NCBI GenBank assembly: GCA_963716925.1
Contig: CAVQUX010000006.1
Span: 744,001-808,000, forward strand
Length of the DNA stretch: 64,000 nucleotides
Source: DAISKN01 sp963716925
GTDB lineage: Bacteria > Acidobacteriota > Vicinamibacteria > Marinacidobacterales > SMYC01
Reading direction: 5' to 3'
In this document: positions 44,990-53,997 of the stretch, one piece after another
Layout: each line of letters opens with the position of its first letter
How positions within the stretch are numbered: the first letter of the stretch is position 1
Translations under genes and position numbers: made by a program
Notes under the pieces: generated by a model
The model's input: the letters and a program-made list of their open reading frames with translations, nothing else
The model's database searches: none
Told to the model about the DNA's origin: nothing

Positions 44990-46348
44990 ATGAGCCGCCT
45001 CGCTCGCCTGACGGCCCGCATGGACCAGCTCTACGAGTACGACCGGGAGCCGGTTCAGGAGAGGGCGCTCGAGCCCGGACGTCACTTCGCCGGCCTCTTC
45101 GCCGGCGAGCACGTGGCGGCGACCGAGTTCGTCATCGGAGCGTTCTTCGTTCTGCACGGCGTCGGGTTGCGCGACCTGATCCTCGGCCTGCTTTTGGGAA
45201 ACCTCCTCGCCGTTCTCTCCTGGACGTTCGTTTGCGCCCCGATCGCGACCGAGACCCGACTCACCCTCTACTGGTACTTGAGGAAGATCGCCGGACCGGG
45301 CCTCGCCTTCGTCTACAACATCGCGAACGGTGTCCTCTACTGCATCCTCGCCGGGGCGATGATTGCCGTTTCCGCGACGGCGCTCGGTCCCGCGTTCGGG
45401 ATCCCGAGTCCCGGCCTGTCCGATTTCTACCCCAAGAGCCTCGGCTGGGTCCTGATGGCGGTCCTCATCGGCGCGATGTTCACGCTCTTCGCCATCCTCG
45501 GATTCGAGAAGCTCGCTCGATTCGGGGGGCTGTGCTCTCCCTGGATCTTCGTCGCGTTCCTCGCGGGCGCCATCGCTTCCCTGCCCAAGCTCGGTGTCGC
45601 GCCGGACCTCTCGAATCTCGCCCAGGTGGCGCGGAGCCGGGTCTGGACCGGGGTCGCAACCGAGGGACAGGAGAAGTTCACCCTGGGGCACGTGTTGTTC
45701 TTCGCCTGGTTCGCGAACCTCGCCATGCACATCGGACTTTCCGACATGGCGCTCTTCCGCTTCGCGAAGAACTGGCGCTACGGGCTCTACTCCGCCATCG
45801 GCATGTACTCGGGCCACATGCTCGCCTGGATCTGCTCGGGCTTCATGGTGGCCGCGATCGGCCGGGAAATGGACCCGGGCCGCATGGCGTACCAGGCCCT
45901 GGGCGTCTCCGGGGTGCTCGCGGTTTTCTTCGCCGGCTGGACCACCGCGAACCCGACCTTGTATCGGGCCGGGCTCGCCCTCCAGGCGGTCACGGGCTGG
46001 CCTCGATGGAGGATCACTCTCACTGCCGGGGCGCTCACCACCGCGTTCTCCTGCTTTCCCGCGGTGTTCCTGAAGCTCCTCGACTACGTGGCTCTCTACG
46101 GGCTGGTCCTCATGCCCATCGGAGCCGTCGTCTTCGCCGAGCACTGGCTCTTTCCCCGGCTCGGCCTTCCGCGGTATCGAGCCGAGGCCGAGGGGGCCCT
46201 CGTCAACTGGAGCGCGGCCTTCGTCTGGGCGGGCACTCTCGCCGCCTGCTACTTCATGCCCCTTCACCTTTTCTACCGCTGGCTGCCGGGATACGGGATC
46301 GCCCTCGCGGGATACGTCGTTCTGGGGCTGGCAACGAAGCGGACATGA
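44990..46348 (+). CDS. NCS1-family transporter (purine/pyrimidine/hydantoin-type)
   Basis: 452 residues with 11-12 membrane helices. N-terminal helix region TEFVIGAFFVLHGVGLRDLI and GLLLGNLLAVLSWTFVCAPI, a middle FAWFANLAMHIGLSDMALFR and PIGAVVFAEHWLFPRLGL resemble NCS1 cation-nucleobase symporters. The substrate is not readable; nucleobases, hydantoins or vitamins are all known in the family. The duplicated helicase tail ends 20 bp before its ATG, suggesting that the transporter originally followed the helicase directly. The stop overlaps the small gene that follows (ATGA). Confidence 0.82.
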   Translation: MSRLARLTARMDQLYEYDREPVQERALEPGRHFAGLFAGEHVAATEFVIGAFFVLHGVGLRDLILGLLLGNLLAVLSWTFVCAPIATETRLTLYWYLRKIAGPGLAFVYNIANGVLYCILAGAMIAVSATALGPAFGIPSPGLSDFYPKSLGWVLMAVLIGAMFTLFAILGFEKLARFGGLCSPWIFVAFLAGAIASLPKLGVAPDLSNLAQVARSRVWTGVATEGQEKFTLGHVLFFAWFANLAMHIGLSDMALFRFAKNWRYGLYSAIGMYSGHMLAWICSGFMVAAIGREMDPGRMAYQALGVSGVLAVFFAGWTTANPTLYRAGLALQAVTGWPRWRITLTAGALTTAFSCFPAVFLKLLDYVALYGLVLMPIGAVVFAEHWLFPRLGLPRYRAEAEGALVNWSAAFVWAGTLAACYFMPLHLFYRWLPGYGIALAGYVVLGLATKRT

Positions 46349-46515
46349 GAAAGGCGGCTCTCCTTCTCGCTCTCCTCAGCCTGGCGGCCTGCCTCGCAGC
46401 GCCAGTCGCCTACTTCCGAGGGAGCCTGGACGAAGACGCGATGAAGAACCTCTTCCTGCTCGCGTCCGTCGTGTGGTTTGCCGCTTCCGGCTTCTGGAGC
46501 GGTAAGCGCCCCTGA
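46345..46515 (+). CDS. 56-residue membrane protein
   Basis: Two hydrophobic segments (LLLALLSLAACLAAPVAYF, and LFLLASVVWFAASGFW) joined by RGSLDEDAMKN. Translationally coupled to the NCS1 transporter by ATGA, so it may be an accessory subunit or stabiliser of that transporter. No family recognised. The first segment with LAAC could alternatively be a lipoprotein signal. Confidence 0.65.
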   Translation: MRKAALLLALLSLAACLAAPVAYFRGSLDEDAMKNLFLLASVVWFAASGFWSGKRP

Positions 46516-46533
46516 ACGCCTGGAGCCTATCCC

Positions 46534-47598
46534 TCAGAGCTCCTTCGAGCCTCCGCGAACCCTAGGCATCACTTCTTCGGAAAAGAGCCGGATGCCTGAA
46601 ATACTCGGGAAATCCATGAACCACAGCATGAAGTGCTCGACTCCGAGGGCCACGTACTCGTTCAGCGCGATCCACGATGACGTCGGGAGTGCCGATGAGG
46701 AACTCCTTTTCGAGATCCTTCCGCGAGCCGTAGCTCTCGAGGGCGGGGTTGGTGGCCTTCATCTGGGCGAGGATGTCCTCGTCGCTTCTCTCCCTCGGCC
46801 GGAGCTTCTCCATTCTCTCGAAGCAGGCGTCGATCTCCGAGTCCTTCCGGCAGACCAGGATCTGGGTTTCGAGCGAGAGCCCGAGCGAGCCGAAATCCCG
46901 TCCGATGGCCGAGCAGGCCTCGCCGACCACGTCGAGCTTCTTCCGGAATCCCTCGACCGAGGCGGGCATGGAGTTGAAGACGTCCGCGTGCTTCGCGATC
47001 GCGCGCACCATCACCTTATTGTTCGTCTCCCCCATCCAGATCGGCGGGAGCGGCGCTCGAGATCGGCTTCGGGGCGCAGAGCGCCTCTTTGACCCGGTAG
47101 AACCGGCCTTCGAACGTGAATCGCTCCTCGGTCAGCATCCCCTTGATTATCTGGAGCCCCTCCTCCATCCGGGCCGCCCGCTCTTCGTCGGAGTCCCCGA
47201 AGGGGAACCCGTAGGCGTCGAACTCCGCCCGCCTCCAGCCGTAGTCGTAGAACAGGAGGAACCGGCCAGAGGATACGACGTCGAGGGTAGCGACCATCTT
47301 CGCGGTGAGCGCCGGATTCCTGAAGGAGTCGCAGAGGTGGATGGGTGCCAGGAGCATCCTCTCCGTCATCCCGGCAAAGGCGGAGAGCAAGCGTGAAGCC
47401 CTCGAATATGGCTCCATCGCGGCCGAGAAAGACGTGATCGGCGACGAAGAGCGAGTCGTAGCCGAGCTTCTCGCACTCGAGAACGGCGTTCTTCGTCGCC
47501 TTCCAGTCGAGGCTCTCGTAGCAGGGAGTGCGGAAGAAGGACATCCCCGGATTGGCGAAGATGGGAACGCAAAAACCGAACCGAACGGGAGGGGTCAT
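46534..47598 (-). pseudogene. LLM-class flavin-dependent oxidoreductase, three frameshifts
   Basis: About 353 residues when repaired. Conserved luciferase-like monooxygenase blocks: VRFGFCVPIFANPGM, CEKLGYDSLFVADHVFLGRD, LLSAFAGMTERMLLAPIHLC, MVATLDVVSSGRFLLFYDYG, PPIWMGETNNKVM, GTPDVIVDR and LGVEHFMLWFMDFPS. Single extra bases near 47394, 47052 and 46665 shift the frame; the repaired end is RVRGGSKEL with stop 46536-46534. It would oxidise a small organic substrate with reduced F420 or FMN; which cofactor is unclear. The ATG overlaps the SDR stop, so it is the last gene of the ketol-acid reductoisomerase-SDR operon. Confidence 0.8.
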
Positions 47599-48362
47599 CG
47601 GGCCAGGTAGCCTCCGTCGACCAGGAGCGGGGTCGCGGTGATGAAAGACGCCTCGTCCGAGGCGAGAAAGAGAATGGCCTAGGCGACTTCGCGAGGAGTG
47701 CCCACCCGTCCCACGAGGTGGAGCGGGGCGTTCTCGGCGAGAAACTGTTCTTCCGTCATCCCCGTCTGCGCCATGTGGCGGTCGGTGGCGGCGGTGCGGA
47801 TGGTGCCGGGACAGACGCAGTTGACCCGGATTCCGAAGGGCGCGAGGTCCAGCGCCATGCAGCGGGTCATGTTCACGAGCGCGGCCTTGGTGGCGCTGTA
47901 GGCGAGAAAGTGGGGCTGAGCGATGAACGCCGACATCGAGCTCAGGTTCACGATGGCGCCCGAGCCCTGCTTCTTCATCGCCTCCGCGGCGTAGCGCGCG
48001 CAGAGCGCGGTGCCGATGACGTTCACGTCGAGTGAACGATGCCAGTCCTCGACCGAGGCCTCGAGTCCCTCGAGGACGAAGACCGCGGCGTTGTTGACCA
48101 GGACGTCGATGCGGCCGAGCTCGCTCTCGGCGCGCTCCATCGCCGAGCGGACGTCATCCTCCTTCGAGATGTCGGTCGCGATGAAGATCGCACGACCGCC
48201 TTTGTCGCGGATTCGAAGGGCGACGGATTCGCCCGCGGGATCGACGTCGAGCACGACCACCGGAGCTCCCTCTTCGGCGAAGAGCTCGGCCGTCGCCTGT
48301 CCGATGCCGTTCGCCGCCCCGGTGACGACGGCGACCTTGCCCGCGAGCCTTCCGCCGCTCAT
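47595..48362 (-). CDS. SDR-family oxidoreductase with in-frame amber codon
   Basis: About 255 residues. NAD(P) motif VAVVTGAANGIGQATA (about 8-23), NNAAVFVLEG, catalytic Ser in NLSSMSAF and YSATK (Tyr/Lys), then CPGTIRTAATDR. An amber TAG at 47681-47679 follows GRVGTPREVA. The codons after it encode the normal family C-terminus AILFLASDEASF and PLLVDGGYLAR to TGA 47597-47595, so the stop is a point lesion or a base error 27 codons early. Both ends overlap neighbours (ATGA with the reductoisomerase upstream and the LLM gene downstream). Substrate unknown. Confidence 0.82.
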
Positions 48363-49351
48363 TCGATCCCCGTCCGCTCGATGATCTCGATGGCGAGAGC
48401 TTCCGCTTGGTTCAAAGGATGCTCTGAAGCGCGCCTTCTCATCTCTTCGAACCGGGGATATCCGCTCTCCTGCTCCTCCGTCCACTCCCGGGCGAAAGCC
48501 CCCGAGCGTATCTCGTCGAGCGCCTGCCGGAACCGGGTCTTCGTCTCGTCGGGCAGCATTCTCGGCCCCCGGGAAAGAGTCCCGTACTGGCTCGTCTGGG
48601 AGTGAAGCCTCATCTGGCGGAAGAGACCGCGGCGCGCCATCTGCCGGAAGATCTCCGAGGCCTCTCCCGAGCCGTAGAGCTCGAGCGCCACCATTTCCGG
48701 CGGGAATCCCGCTTCGACCAGGACCTCGTAGGAAAACTGGAGGTCGCGGACGATGATGGGCCAGGTCGCCTGCTCGGCGAAGAGATCGAGCTCGGTCTCC
48801 TGGGCGAACGTCGTCTCGAGAACTCCGGCCCTGGTGGCGCCGATTCCCTTGGCCCAGGCGAGGGCGGTGTCGCGAGCGTTCCCGGAGCCGTCCTGCGCTA
48901 CGGCAATGAAGGCGGGAGCGCCGCGGCCTTGCTCGAAGCTGGTCCTCACGTGAACTCCGATCATTCTCGGCGCCACCAGGATGATGTCGACGTCCTCGGG
49001 AGGCACGATCCGCCGGAAGTGGATGTTGTAGCCGTGGGCGAAGACGAGAGTCTTGCTGGAGCCGAGCGCTGGCGCGACGCTTCCGCGATAGACGAACGTC
49101 TGGACCTCGTCGGGAATCAGAAGGGCGATGACGTCCCCCTTCTCACAGGCCTCGGCGATGGAAAAGACCTCGAATCCCTCCTTTTCGGCCTCTCGCGCGC
49201 TGTCGTCCGGGAGCGAGCCGATGACGACCGCGATCCCGCTGTCCCTGAGGTTCAGCGCCTGCGCGCGGCCCTGGTTTCCGTAGCCGATGATAGCGACGGT
49301 CTTCCCCAGCAAGTGGGAAAGATCCGCGTCTTTTTCCCCGAGGACTTTCAT
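48359..49351 (-). CDS. ilvC: ketol-acid reductoisomerase-like protein
   Basis: 330 residues from ATG 49351, preceded by GGAGGGTTC. NADP-binding IIGYGNQGRAQALNLRDSG (21-39), HGYNIHFRRI, APRMIGVHVRTSFEQGRG, metal ligands in ETELDLFAEQ, and C-terminal EMVALELYGSG and SQTSQYGTLSRG identify the acetohydroxyacid isomeroreductase family. No ilvB, ilvH, ilvD or leu genes are nearby. Instead it sits between a rhamnosidase and an SDR-LLM pair in a 4-base-overlap operon, so a dedicated role outside branched-chain amino acid synthesis is possible. Classical activity remains the first hypothesis. Confidence 0.85.
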   Translation of the reverse strand: MKVLGEKDADLSHLLGKTVAIIGYGNQGRAQALNLRDSGIAVVIGSLPDDSAREAEKEGFEVFSIAEACEKGDVIALLIPDEVQTFVYRGSVAPALGSSKTLVFAHGYNIHFRRIVPPEDVDIILVAPRMIGVHVRTSFEQGRGAPAFIAVAQDGSGNARDTALAWAKGIGATRAGVLETTFAQETELDLFAEQATWPIIVRDLQFSYEVLVEAGFPPEMVALELYGSGEASEIFRQMARRGLFRQMRLHSQTSQYGTLSRGPRMLPDETKTRFRQALDEIRSGAFAREWTEEQESGYPRFEEMRRRASEHPLNQAEALAIEIIERTGIE

Positions 49352-51989
49352 GAACCCTCCACCGCGACGAGAAACGATACCGCCCCGAGCCCACCGAGAG
49401 CACGGTAGAGCCATCTTCCTCGCGAAGGACCAGAGCACCGTCCGTCTCCTGGACTTCGCCCGGCACGTAGACCAGGGCTTCGGTTCCCACCGGAATCCTC
49501 ACCGTAAGCTCGAAGCGCGCGCCCTCGAGGCTCCAGTCGCTCACGATCTCGCCGCGAATGGAGTCGTAGCTCGCCCGGGCGTGGGTGAGCCCGCCTCCCG
49601 GACGCGGCCGGATCACCACCTTCTCGTTCTCGGGCCGGCTTTCGTCGAAGTCTATCCCGGCGACGTTCTCGTACATCCACTCTCCCACCGAGCCGAAGGA
49701 GTAATGGTTGAAGGAGTTCATGCCCGGATCCTGAAAGCCTTTCTCCCGGGTCCAGCCGTCCCAGCGCTCCCAGATCGTCGTCGCGCCGTTTCGGATCTCG
49801 TATCCCCAGGAGGGGAAGGTCTCGTTCAACAGAAGTCCATAGGCGACGTCGAGGCGGCCGCCTTCCCCGAGGGCGGGGAGGAGGTCCCTCACCCCGAGAA
49901 ACCCCGTGGAAAGGTGCCCGCCCTTCTCCTCGATGGCCCGCACCAGATGAGAGACGGCTTCTTCCCGCAGTTCCTCGGGAACGAGGCCGAACCTCAGGGC
50001 GAGGACGTATCCGGTCTGGGTGTCTCCGAGGACCCGGCCGTCGTCATCGAGATACGTCGCGATGAACGCCCCGCGGATGTTCTCGAACAGAGCCTGATAC
50101 GCGCTCGCGTCGTCCACTCGTCCCAGCACCCGGGCGATACGCGCCAGGAGATCGGCGTCGCGCGCGAAGAAGGCGGTGGCGAGGAGCTCTTTCGACGTCT
50201 CGGAGCCGATCGCCACCCAGTCCCCGTAATTGTTGTTGAGCTCGTTCCTTCGGATGAGATCGGGGTTCGCGCTCCGAATGTGCGTAACCCACTTCTTCAT
50301 CGCGTCGTAGTGGCGCTCGAGGAGCCTTTCGTCGCCGTAGCAGCCGTAGAGAGTCCAGGGAACGATGACCCCCGCGTCTCCCCATCCGGGAGCGCCGTCC
50401 GTCGTCACCACGATTCGGGGTGCGACGTCGGAGAAGGCTCCCGCCTCCGACTGGGCGTCGCGAACGTCCTGGAGCCACTTGGTGAAGAACGAGGCGACGT
50501 CGCCGTTGAAGCAAGCGGTGCGGGCGAAGATCTGGGCGTCCCCCATCCATCCGAGCCTCTCGTCGCGCTGGGGACAATCCGTGGGAACGGAGAGGAAGTT
50601 CCCCCGCTGGCTCCAGACGATGTTGCGCTGGAGCTGATCGAGGAGCGGGCTCGAGGTCTCGAACGTTCCGGCCGCGGGAATCGCCGAACGGACCACCACC
50701 GCGGTCAGGGCATCGAGGGCCGGCTCTCCCGGGTATCCCCGGATCTCGGCGTAGCGAAACCCGTGGAAGGTGAAGTGCGGCTCGAAGACCTCGGGGCCGC
50801 CGCCTCTCGCGATGTAGACGTCCGTCGACCGGGCGGTCCTCAGATTCGTGGTGTAGAGGTTCCCGTCGGGGGCGAGCATTTCCGCGAAGCGGATCTCGAC
50901 CCGGGTGCCCGCTTCGGCCTCGACCCGGAGCCGGGCGAACCCCACGAGGTTCTGGCCGAAATCGAAGACGTAGACGCCCGGTGACGGCTCAGAGCGAGTC
51001 TTCGCGGGAATCTCCTCCATGCGCTCGACGAGGGGCGAGTGCTGTCCCACGAGTACGGCCTGCGAAGGGGGGAGAATCGTGACGGGAGAAGAGACCGAAG
51101 GCGTGAGCCGCGCGTCGTAGGTCTCGCCCATCAGAAAGTCCGAGGCGCGGATCGGCCCCTCGCCCCCCTTCCAGCTCTCGTCGGTTGCGATGACGATCCT
51201 CCCGCCGCCTTCGTTCTCGACGTGGAGCTCCGCGAGGAGACCGAGGGGGTAGGGTCCGTAGTGGTGGCGCTTTTTCTCCCAGCCGATCGTCCCCGCGTAC
51301 CAGCCGTCTCCGAGAACGAACTCGAGAACGTTCTCGCCCTGCCGGAGCAGGGTCGTCACGTCGTACGTCTGGTACTCCACGCGGCGGCGATAGTCGGTCC
51401 AGCCCGGAGTGAAGACTCCCTTCCCGACGCGCGTCCCGTTGAGGTGTGCCTCGTAGAGGCCGAGCGCCGTGGCGTAGAGCCTCGCGCTTCCGACGGGGGT
51501 ATCGAGAGTGAACGACCGCCTCAGGTAAGGACTCGGGGCCGACTCGTTCGTGCGCTCGGACTCCTCGGTGGGAAATCCGATCCAGCGGGCGCGAAAGGCC
51601 CCGAGCATTCCCGTTTCCCAGAACGACCGCGAAGAGGCACTCGCCGAGCCGTCCCGGTTCCAGGATTCGACTTCGACCAGGTAGCGAGCTCTCGTCTCGA
51701 GAGGCTTTCCCTCATAGGGGACGAGCGCGGTATCGGAAGAGGAGACCTTTCCGCTGTCCCAAACCGCTTCCCCGGAACCGCTCACCACGATGCGGTAGGC
51801 CGACTGCTTCTCGCCTCGCGCGTCGGAAAGAAGCTTCCAGGTGAAGCGCGGAGCGGGCTCGTCGAGCCCGAGCGGCGCTTCGAGGTGCTCGATCCGCAGG
51901 TCCTCGATTTCGAAGTGAGGCGTCGTCGTCTCCCGGGAACAGGAAGCCAGAACGAGCGACAGGACGAGCCAGAGGGCCCTTACGTTCAT
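49143..51989 (-). CDS. alpha-L-rhamnosidase, GH78 lipoprotein
   Basis: 948 residues from ATG 51989. Lipobox VLASC (about residue 16) predicts membrane anchoring. The GH78 order is complete: N-terminal beta-sandwiches (AYRIVVSGSGEAVWDSGK), WTDYRRRVEYQTYDVT, FDFGQNLVGFARL, catalytic barrel VPTDCPQRDERLGWMGDAQ (acid/base Glu region), WGDAGVIVPWTLY, TTIWERWDGW and FNHYSFGSVGEWMY. The expected end is near RYRFSSR, but the frame runs on for about 69 codons into the reductoisomerase gene. In another frame the same DNA ends at TGA 49350-49348, which overlaps the reductoisomerase ATG exactly like the other junctions of this operon, suggesting a 1-nt lesion near 49370. It releases terminal rhamnose from glycosides. 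Confidence 0.9.
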   Translation of the reverse strand: MNVRALWLVLSLVLASCSRETTTPHFEIEDLRIEHLEAPLGLDEPAPRFTWKLLSDARGEKQSAYRIVVSGSGEAVWDSGKVSSSDTALVPYEGKPLETRARYLVEVESWNRDGSASASSRSFWETGMLGAFRARWIGFPTEESERTNESAPSPYLRRSFTLDTPVGSARLYATALGLYEAHLNGTRVGKGVFTPGWTDYRRRVEYQTYDVTTLLRQGENVLEFVLGDGWYAGTIGWEKKRHHYGPYPLGLLAELHVENEGGGRIVIATDESWKGGEGPIRASDFLMGETYDARLTPSVSSPVTILPPSQAVLVGQHSPLVERMEEIPAKTRSEPSPGVYVFDFGQNLVGFARLRVEAEAGTRVEIRFAEMLAPDGNLYTTNLRTARSTDVYIARGGGPEVFEPHFTFHGFRYAEIRGYPGEPALDALTAVVVRSAIPAAGTFETSSPLLDQLQRNIVWSQRGNFLSVPTDCPQRDERLGWMGDAQIFARTACFNGDVASFFTKWLQDVRDAQSEAGAFSDVAPRIVVTTDGAPGWGDAGVIVPWTLYGCYGDERLLERHYDAMKKWVTHIRSANPDLIRRNELNNNYGDWVAIGSETSKELLATAFFARDADLLARIARVLGRVDDASAYQALFENIRGAFIATYLDDDGRVLGDTQTGYVLALRFGLVPEELREEAVSHLVRAIEEKGGHLSTGFLGVRDLLPALGEGGRLDVAYGLLLNETFPSWGYEIRNGATTIWERWDGWTREKGFQDPGMNSFNHYSFGSVGEWMYENVAGIDFDESRPENEKVVIRPRPGGGLTHARASYDSIRGEIVSDWSLEGARFELTVRIPVGTEALVYVPGEVQETDGALVLREEDGSTVLSVGSGRYRFSSRWRVHESPRGKRRGSFPLAGEDRRYHRLRKPGPRAGAEPQGQRDRGRHRLAPGRQRARGRKGGIRGLFHRRGL

Positions 51990-52092
51990 CGACACCTCGC
52001 GAGAGCGCGATTCTACGCGCGAGGGGGACGATCGGGAAATCGCCACCCGGGGCCGGCGACTCGCCCCTTTGCGAGCTCCTGGGAACGCCGGC

Positions 52093-52121
52093 GGGTCACG
52101 CGCACTGGGACGCGGTATATT
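52093..52121 (+). promoter_or_regulatory. possible promoter of the porin-like gene
   Basis: GGGTCA (52093-52098), 17 bp, TATATT (52116-52121) in the 252-bp gap between the divergent rhamnosidase and porin-like genes. The -35 matches the consensus at three positions only. Transcription from it would leave a leader of about 115 nt before ATG 52242. Confidence 0.35.
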
Positions 52122-52241
52122 CCCCGTGCCACCAATGGGTCGTAGAGCTCACTCCGGCTGCACATCGATTTTTTGCCGGCGGCAACGAGCGCCGGGCCAC
52201 GTCCCGAGCGGACGAGCGGTAACCCTGCGGCCGGAGGATTC

Positions 52242-53528
52242 ATGAGGCAGCGGCGTAGTGGTCGTCGAGTGCTGCCGATGGCACTGGGATTGGCGGTCTG
52301 GATGGCCGGCTCCGCCAGCGCCCAGGGGCTCTACTACAAGGAAATCCTCCGGGAGGGACGGATCTACGTCTTCAACGACGCGGAGCGGGCCGAACGCTTC
52401 GAGAAGTCCGGCGAGATGGGGCGATCGCTCACCCGCGTTGGAGCGGGGCCCAAGGGCGAGACCGTAGTGGCCGACAGCGAGCGCGCTCTGCAGCTCTTTT
52501 TCTTCAAGTATGGCATCTCGGAGGTCGTCCCCGAGCCACCCCCAGCGGCGCCGCCGGCGCGGCCCTGGCGGATCAGCGGATACATGTTCGGCGACTACTA
52601 CTACTTCGCCGAGAGCCACGACGAGATGTGGAAGGAGCAGCAGGGGCTTTGGTTCCGGCGAATCTACCTGACCTACGACCATAGGCTGAGCCCTCGCTTC
52701 GCCACGCGTCTGCGGCTGGAGATGAACAGCAGCGGCGAGCTGGCGAGCAGCAGCCTCACCCCCTACGTCAAGGATGCGTACCTGAGTTGGACCTACCACG
52801 GACGGCAGGAGATGGTCTTCGGCATCCAGCCGACGCCCACCTTCGAGTTCATCGAAACCGTCTGGGGGCTTCGTCACATCGAAAAGACGCCGGCCGACCT
52901 CTATCGAACCGACTCCTCCCGTGACTTCGGCGTCAGCCTCAACGGTCCGCTCAACGAGAGCCAGACGTTCCACTACAACCTGCAGTTCGGCAACGAGTCC
53001 AGCACGCACTCCGAGGTGGACGAGAGCAAGGGGGTGCGCGTCTCGGCCCGTTTCGAGACCAACCCGGGATTCGTCGCCGAGGGCTTCTTCGGATTTTTCG
53101 ACAGGCCCGACGGAAGCGGCGACCGCCAGATGGGCCAGGGCTTCGTCGGCTACGTTCACAAGAAGGGGCGCGCGGCATTCCAGTACTACCGGCAGGTCCG
53201 GCGGGCCGCGAGCGGATCGAGCGAGCCCGACCTCAATCTGGATGTCTTCTCCGGATTCGGCGTGCTCGACGTCAAGCCGGAGAAGTGGAGCATCTTCGGT
53301 CGGGTGGATCGCTTCCAGGATCCCAATCCGGACGGCGCCGGCATCGACTACCTGCCGCTCGCGACCAACGCGGAGTACACACTGGTGCTCGCCGGGATCG
53401 AGTACTACCTGCTGCCTTCCATCCGCCTGAGCCCCAACGTCGAATGGGTGACCTACGGCGATCCGCCGAGCGGCGCCAGGCCCGGTGACGATCTGGTGTT
53501 CCGCGCGACGCTGTTCTGGACCTGGTAG
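52242..53528 (+). CDS. exported porin-like beta-barrel protein
   Basis: 428 residues. Start ATG 52242 follows GGAGG by 5 nt, and the signal peptide ends MAGSASAQ. A short N-terminal domain includes IYVFNDAERAERFEKSGEMG, a Pro-rich hinge follows (PPPAAPPARP, about 105-115), and then many alternating amphipathic strands: ISGYMFGDYYYFAESHDE, GLWFRRIYLTYDHRLS, ATRLRLEMNS, EKWSIFGRVDRFQDP, IEYYLLPSIRLSPNVEW, ending LVFRATLFWTW with an aromatic terminus. This is the pattern of phosphate-selective porin O/P-like outer-membrane channels. Specificity unknown. Confidence 0.75.
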   Translation: MRQRRSGRRVLPMALGLAVWMAGSASAQGLYYKEILREGRIYVFNDAERAERFEKSGEMGRSLTRVGAGPKGETVVADSERALQLFFFKYGISEVVPEPPPAAPPARPWRISGYMFGDYYYFAESHDEMWKEQQGLWFRRIYLTYDHRLSPRFATRLRLEMNSSGELASSSLTPYVKDAYLSWTYHGRQEMVFGIQPTPTFEFIETVWGLRHIEKTPADLYRTDSSRDFGVSLNGPLNESQTFHYNLQFGNESSTHSEVDESKGVRVSARFETNPGFVAEGFFGFFDRPDGSGDRQMGQGFVGYVHKKGRAAFQYYRQVRRAASGSSEPDLNLDVFSGFGVLDVKPEKWSIFGRVDRFQDPNPDGAGIDYLPLATNAEYTLVLAGIEYYLLPSIRLSPNVEWVTYGDPPSGARPGDDLVFRATLFWTW

Positions 53529-53545
53529 GTCGGTCCACCCGCAGC

Positions 53546-53983
53546 CTATTTCATCGGCGAGTAATCGACGGCCTCGAGAAACACCGACTCGACTTTCGCC
53601 GTGAGCGGCCCGTTCACCTCGGATTCGGTCTTGACCTTGACCCACTCCGGATCGTCTCGGAACGCATCCCAGCTCTTCTTGGCCGCTTCACGACTCGAGT
53701 GTGAAATCACGTAGACCAGCGTGTTCCCCGAGAGCGGCGCGTCCGTCGGCTTCCAGTAGTAGAGATTGGTCATCCCGTGCTTCTCGAAGAGCTTCAACGT
53801 GTGGTCGCGGAAGCGCGAGTGCAGCGCTTCCAGCTTGCGGTCGGCCGCCGTATAGGTGCGCAGCTCGAAGACCCGCGCGGCCCCCTGCGCGTGCGCCTCC
53901 TCGCGTGGCATCAACGCGTGGGTCAGAAACCCGCCGGCAAAGACCAAGGTCAGCGCCACCAGCCCCCGAAGTCTCTCGTACAT
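53546..53983 (-). CDS. NIPSNAP-family protein, exported
   Basis: 145 residues. Start ATG 53983 is chosen because AGGAGG lies 6 nt upstream; an ATG 18 bp earlier overlaps the preceding stop. Signal/TM ALTLVFAGGFLTHALMP precedes the NIPSNAP ferredoxin-like domain FELRTYTAADRKLEALHSRF, HGMTNLYYWKPTDAP, LVYVISHSSREAAKKSW. Bacterial members are poorly understood; a dimeric alpha-beta barrel binding small molecules is typical. It forms a unit with the upstream zinc-ribbon gene and converges on the porin gene. Confidence 0.82.
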   Translation of the reverse strand: MYERLRGLVALTLVFAGGFLTHALMPREEAHAQGAARVFELRTYTAADRKLEALHSRFRDHTLKLFEKHGMTNLYYWKPTDAPLSGNTLVYVISHSSREAAKKSWDAFRDDPEWVKVKTESEVNGPLTAKVESVFLEAVDYSPMK

Positions 53984-53997
53984 CGATTGCCTCCTGT

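Noticed and set aside
48359..49351. The reductoisomerase as part of a branched-chain amino acid biosynthesis cluster
   Set aside because: No other ilv or leu gene is present; all its neighbours are catabolic-type enzymes.
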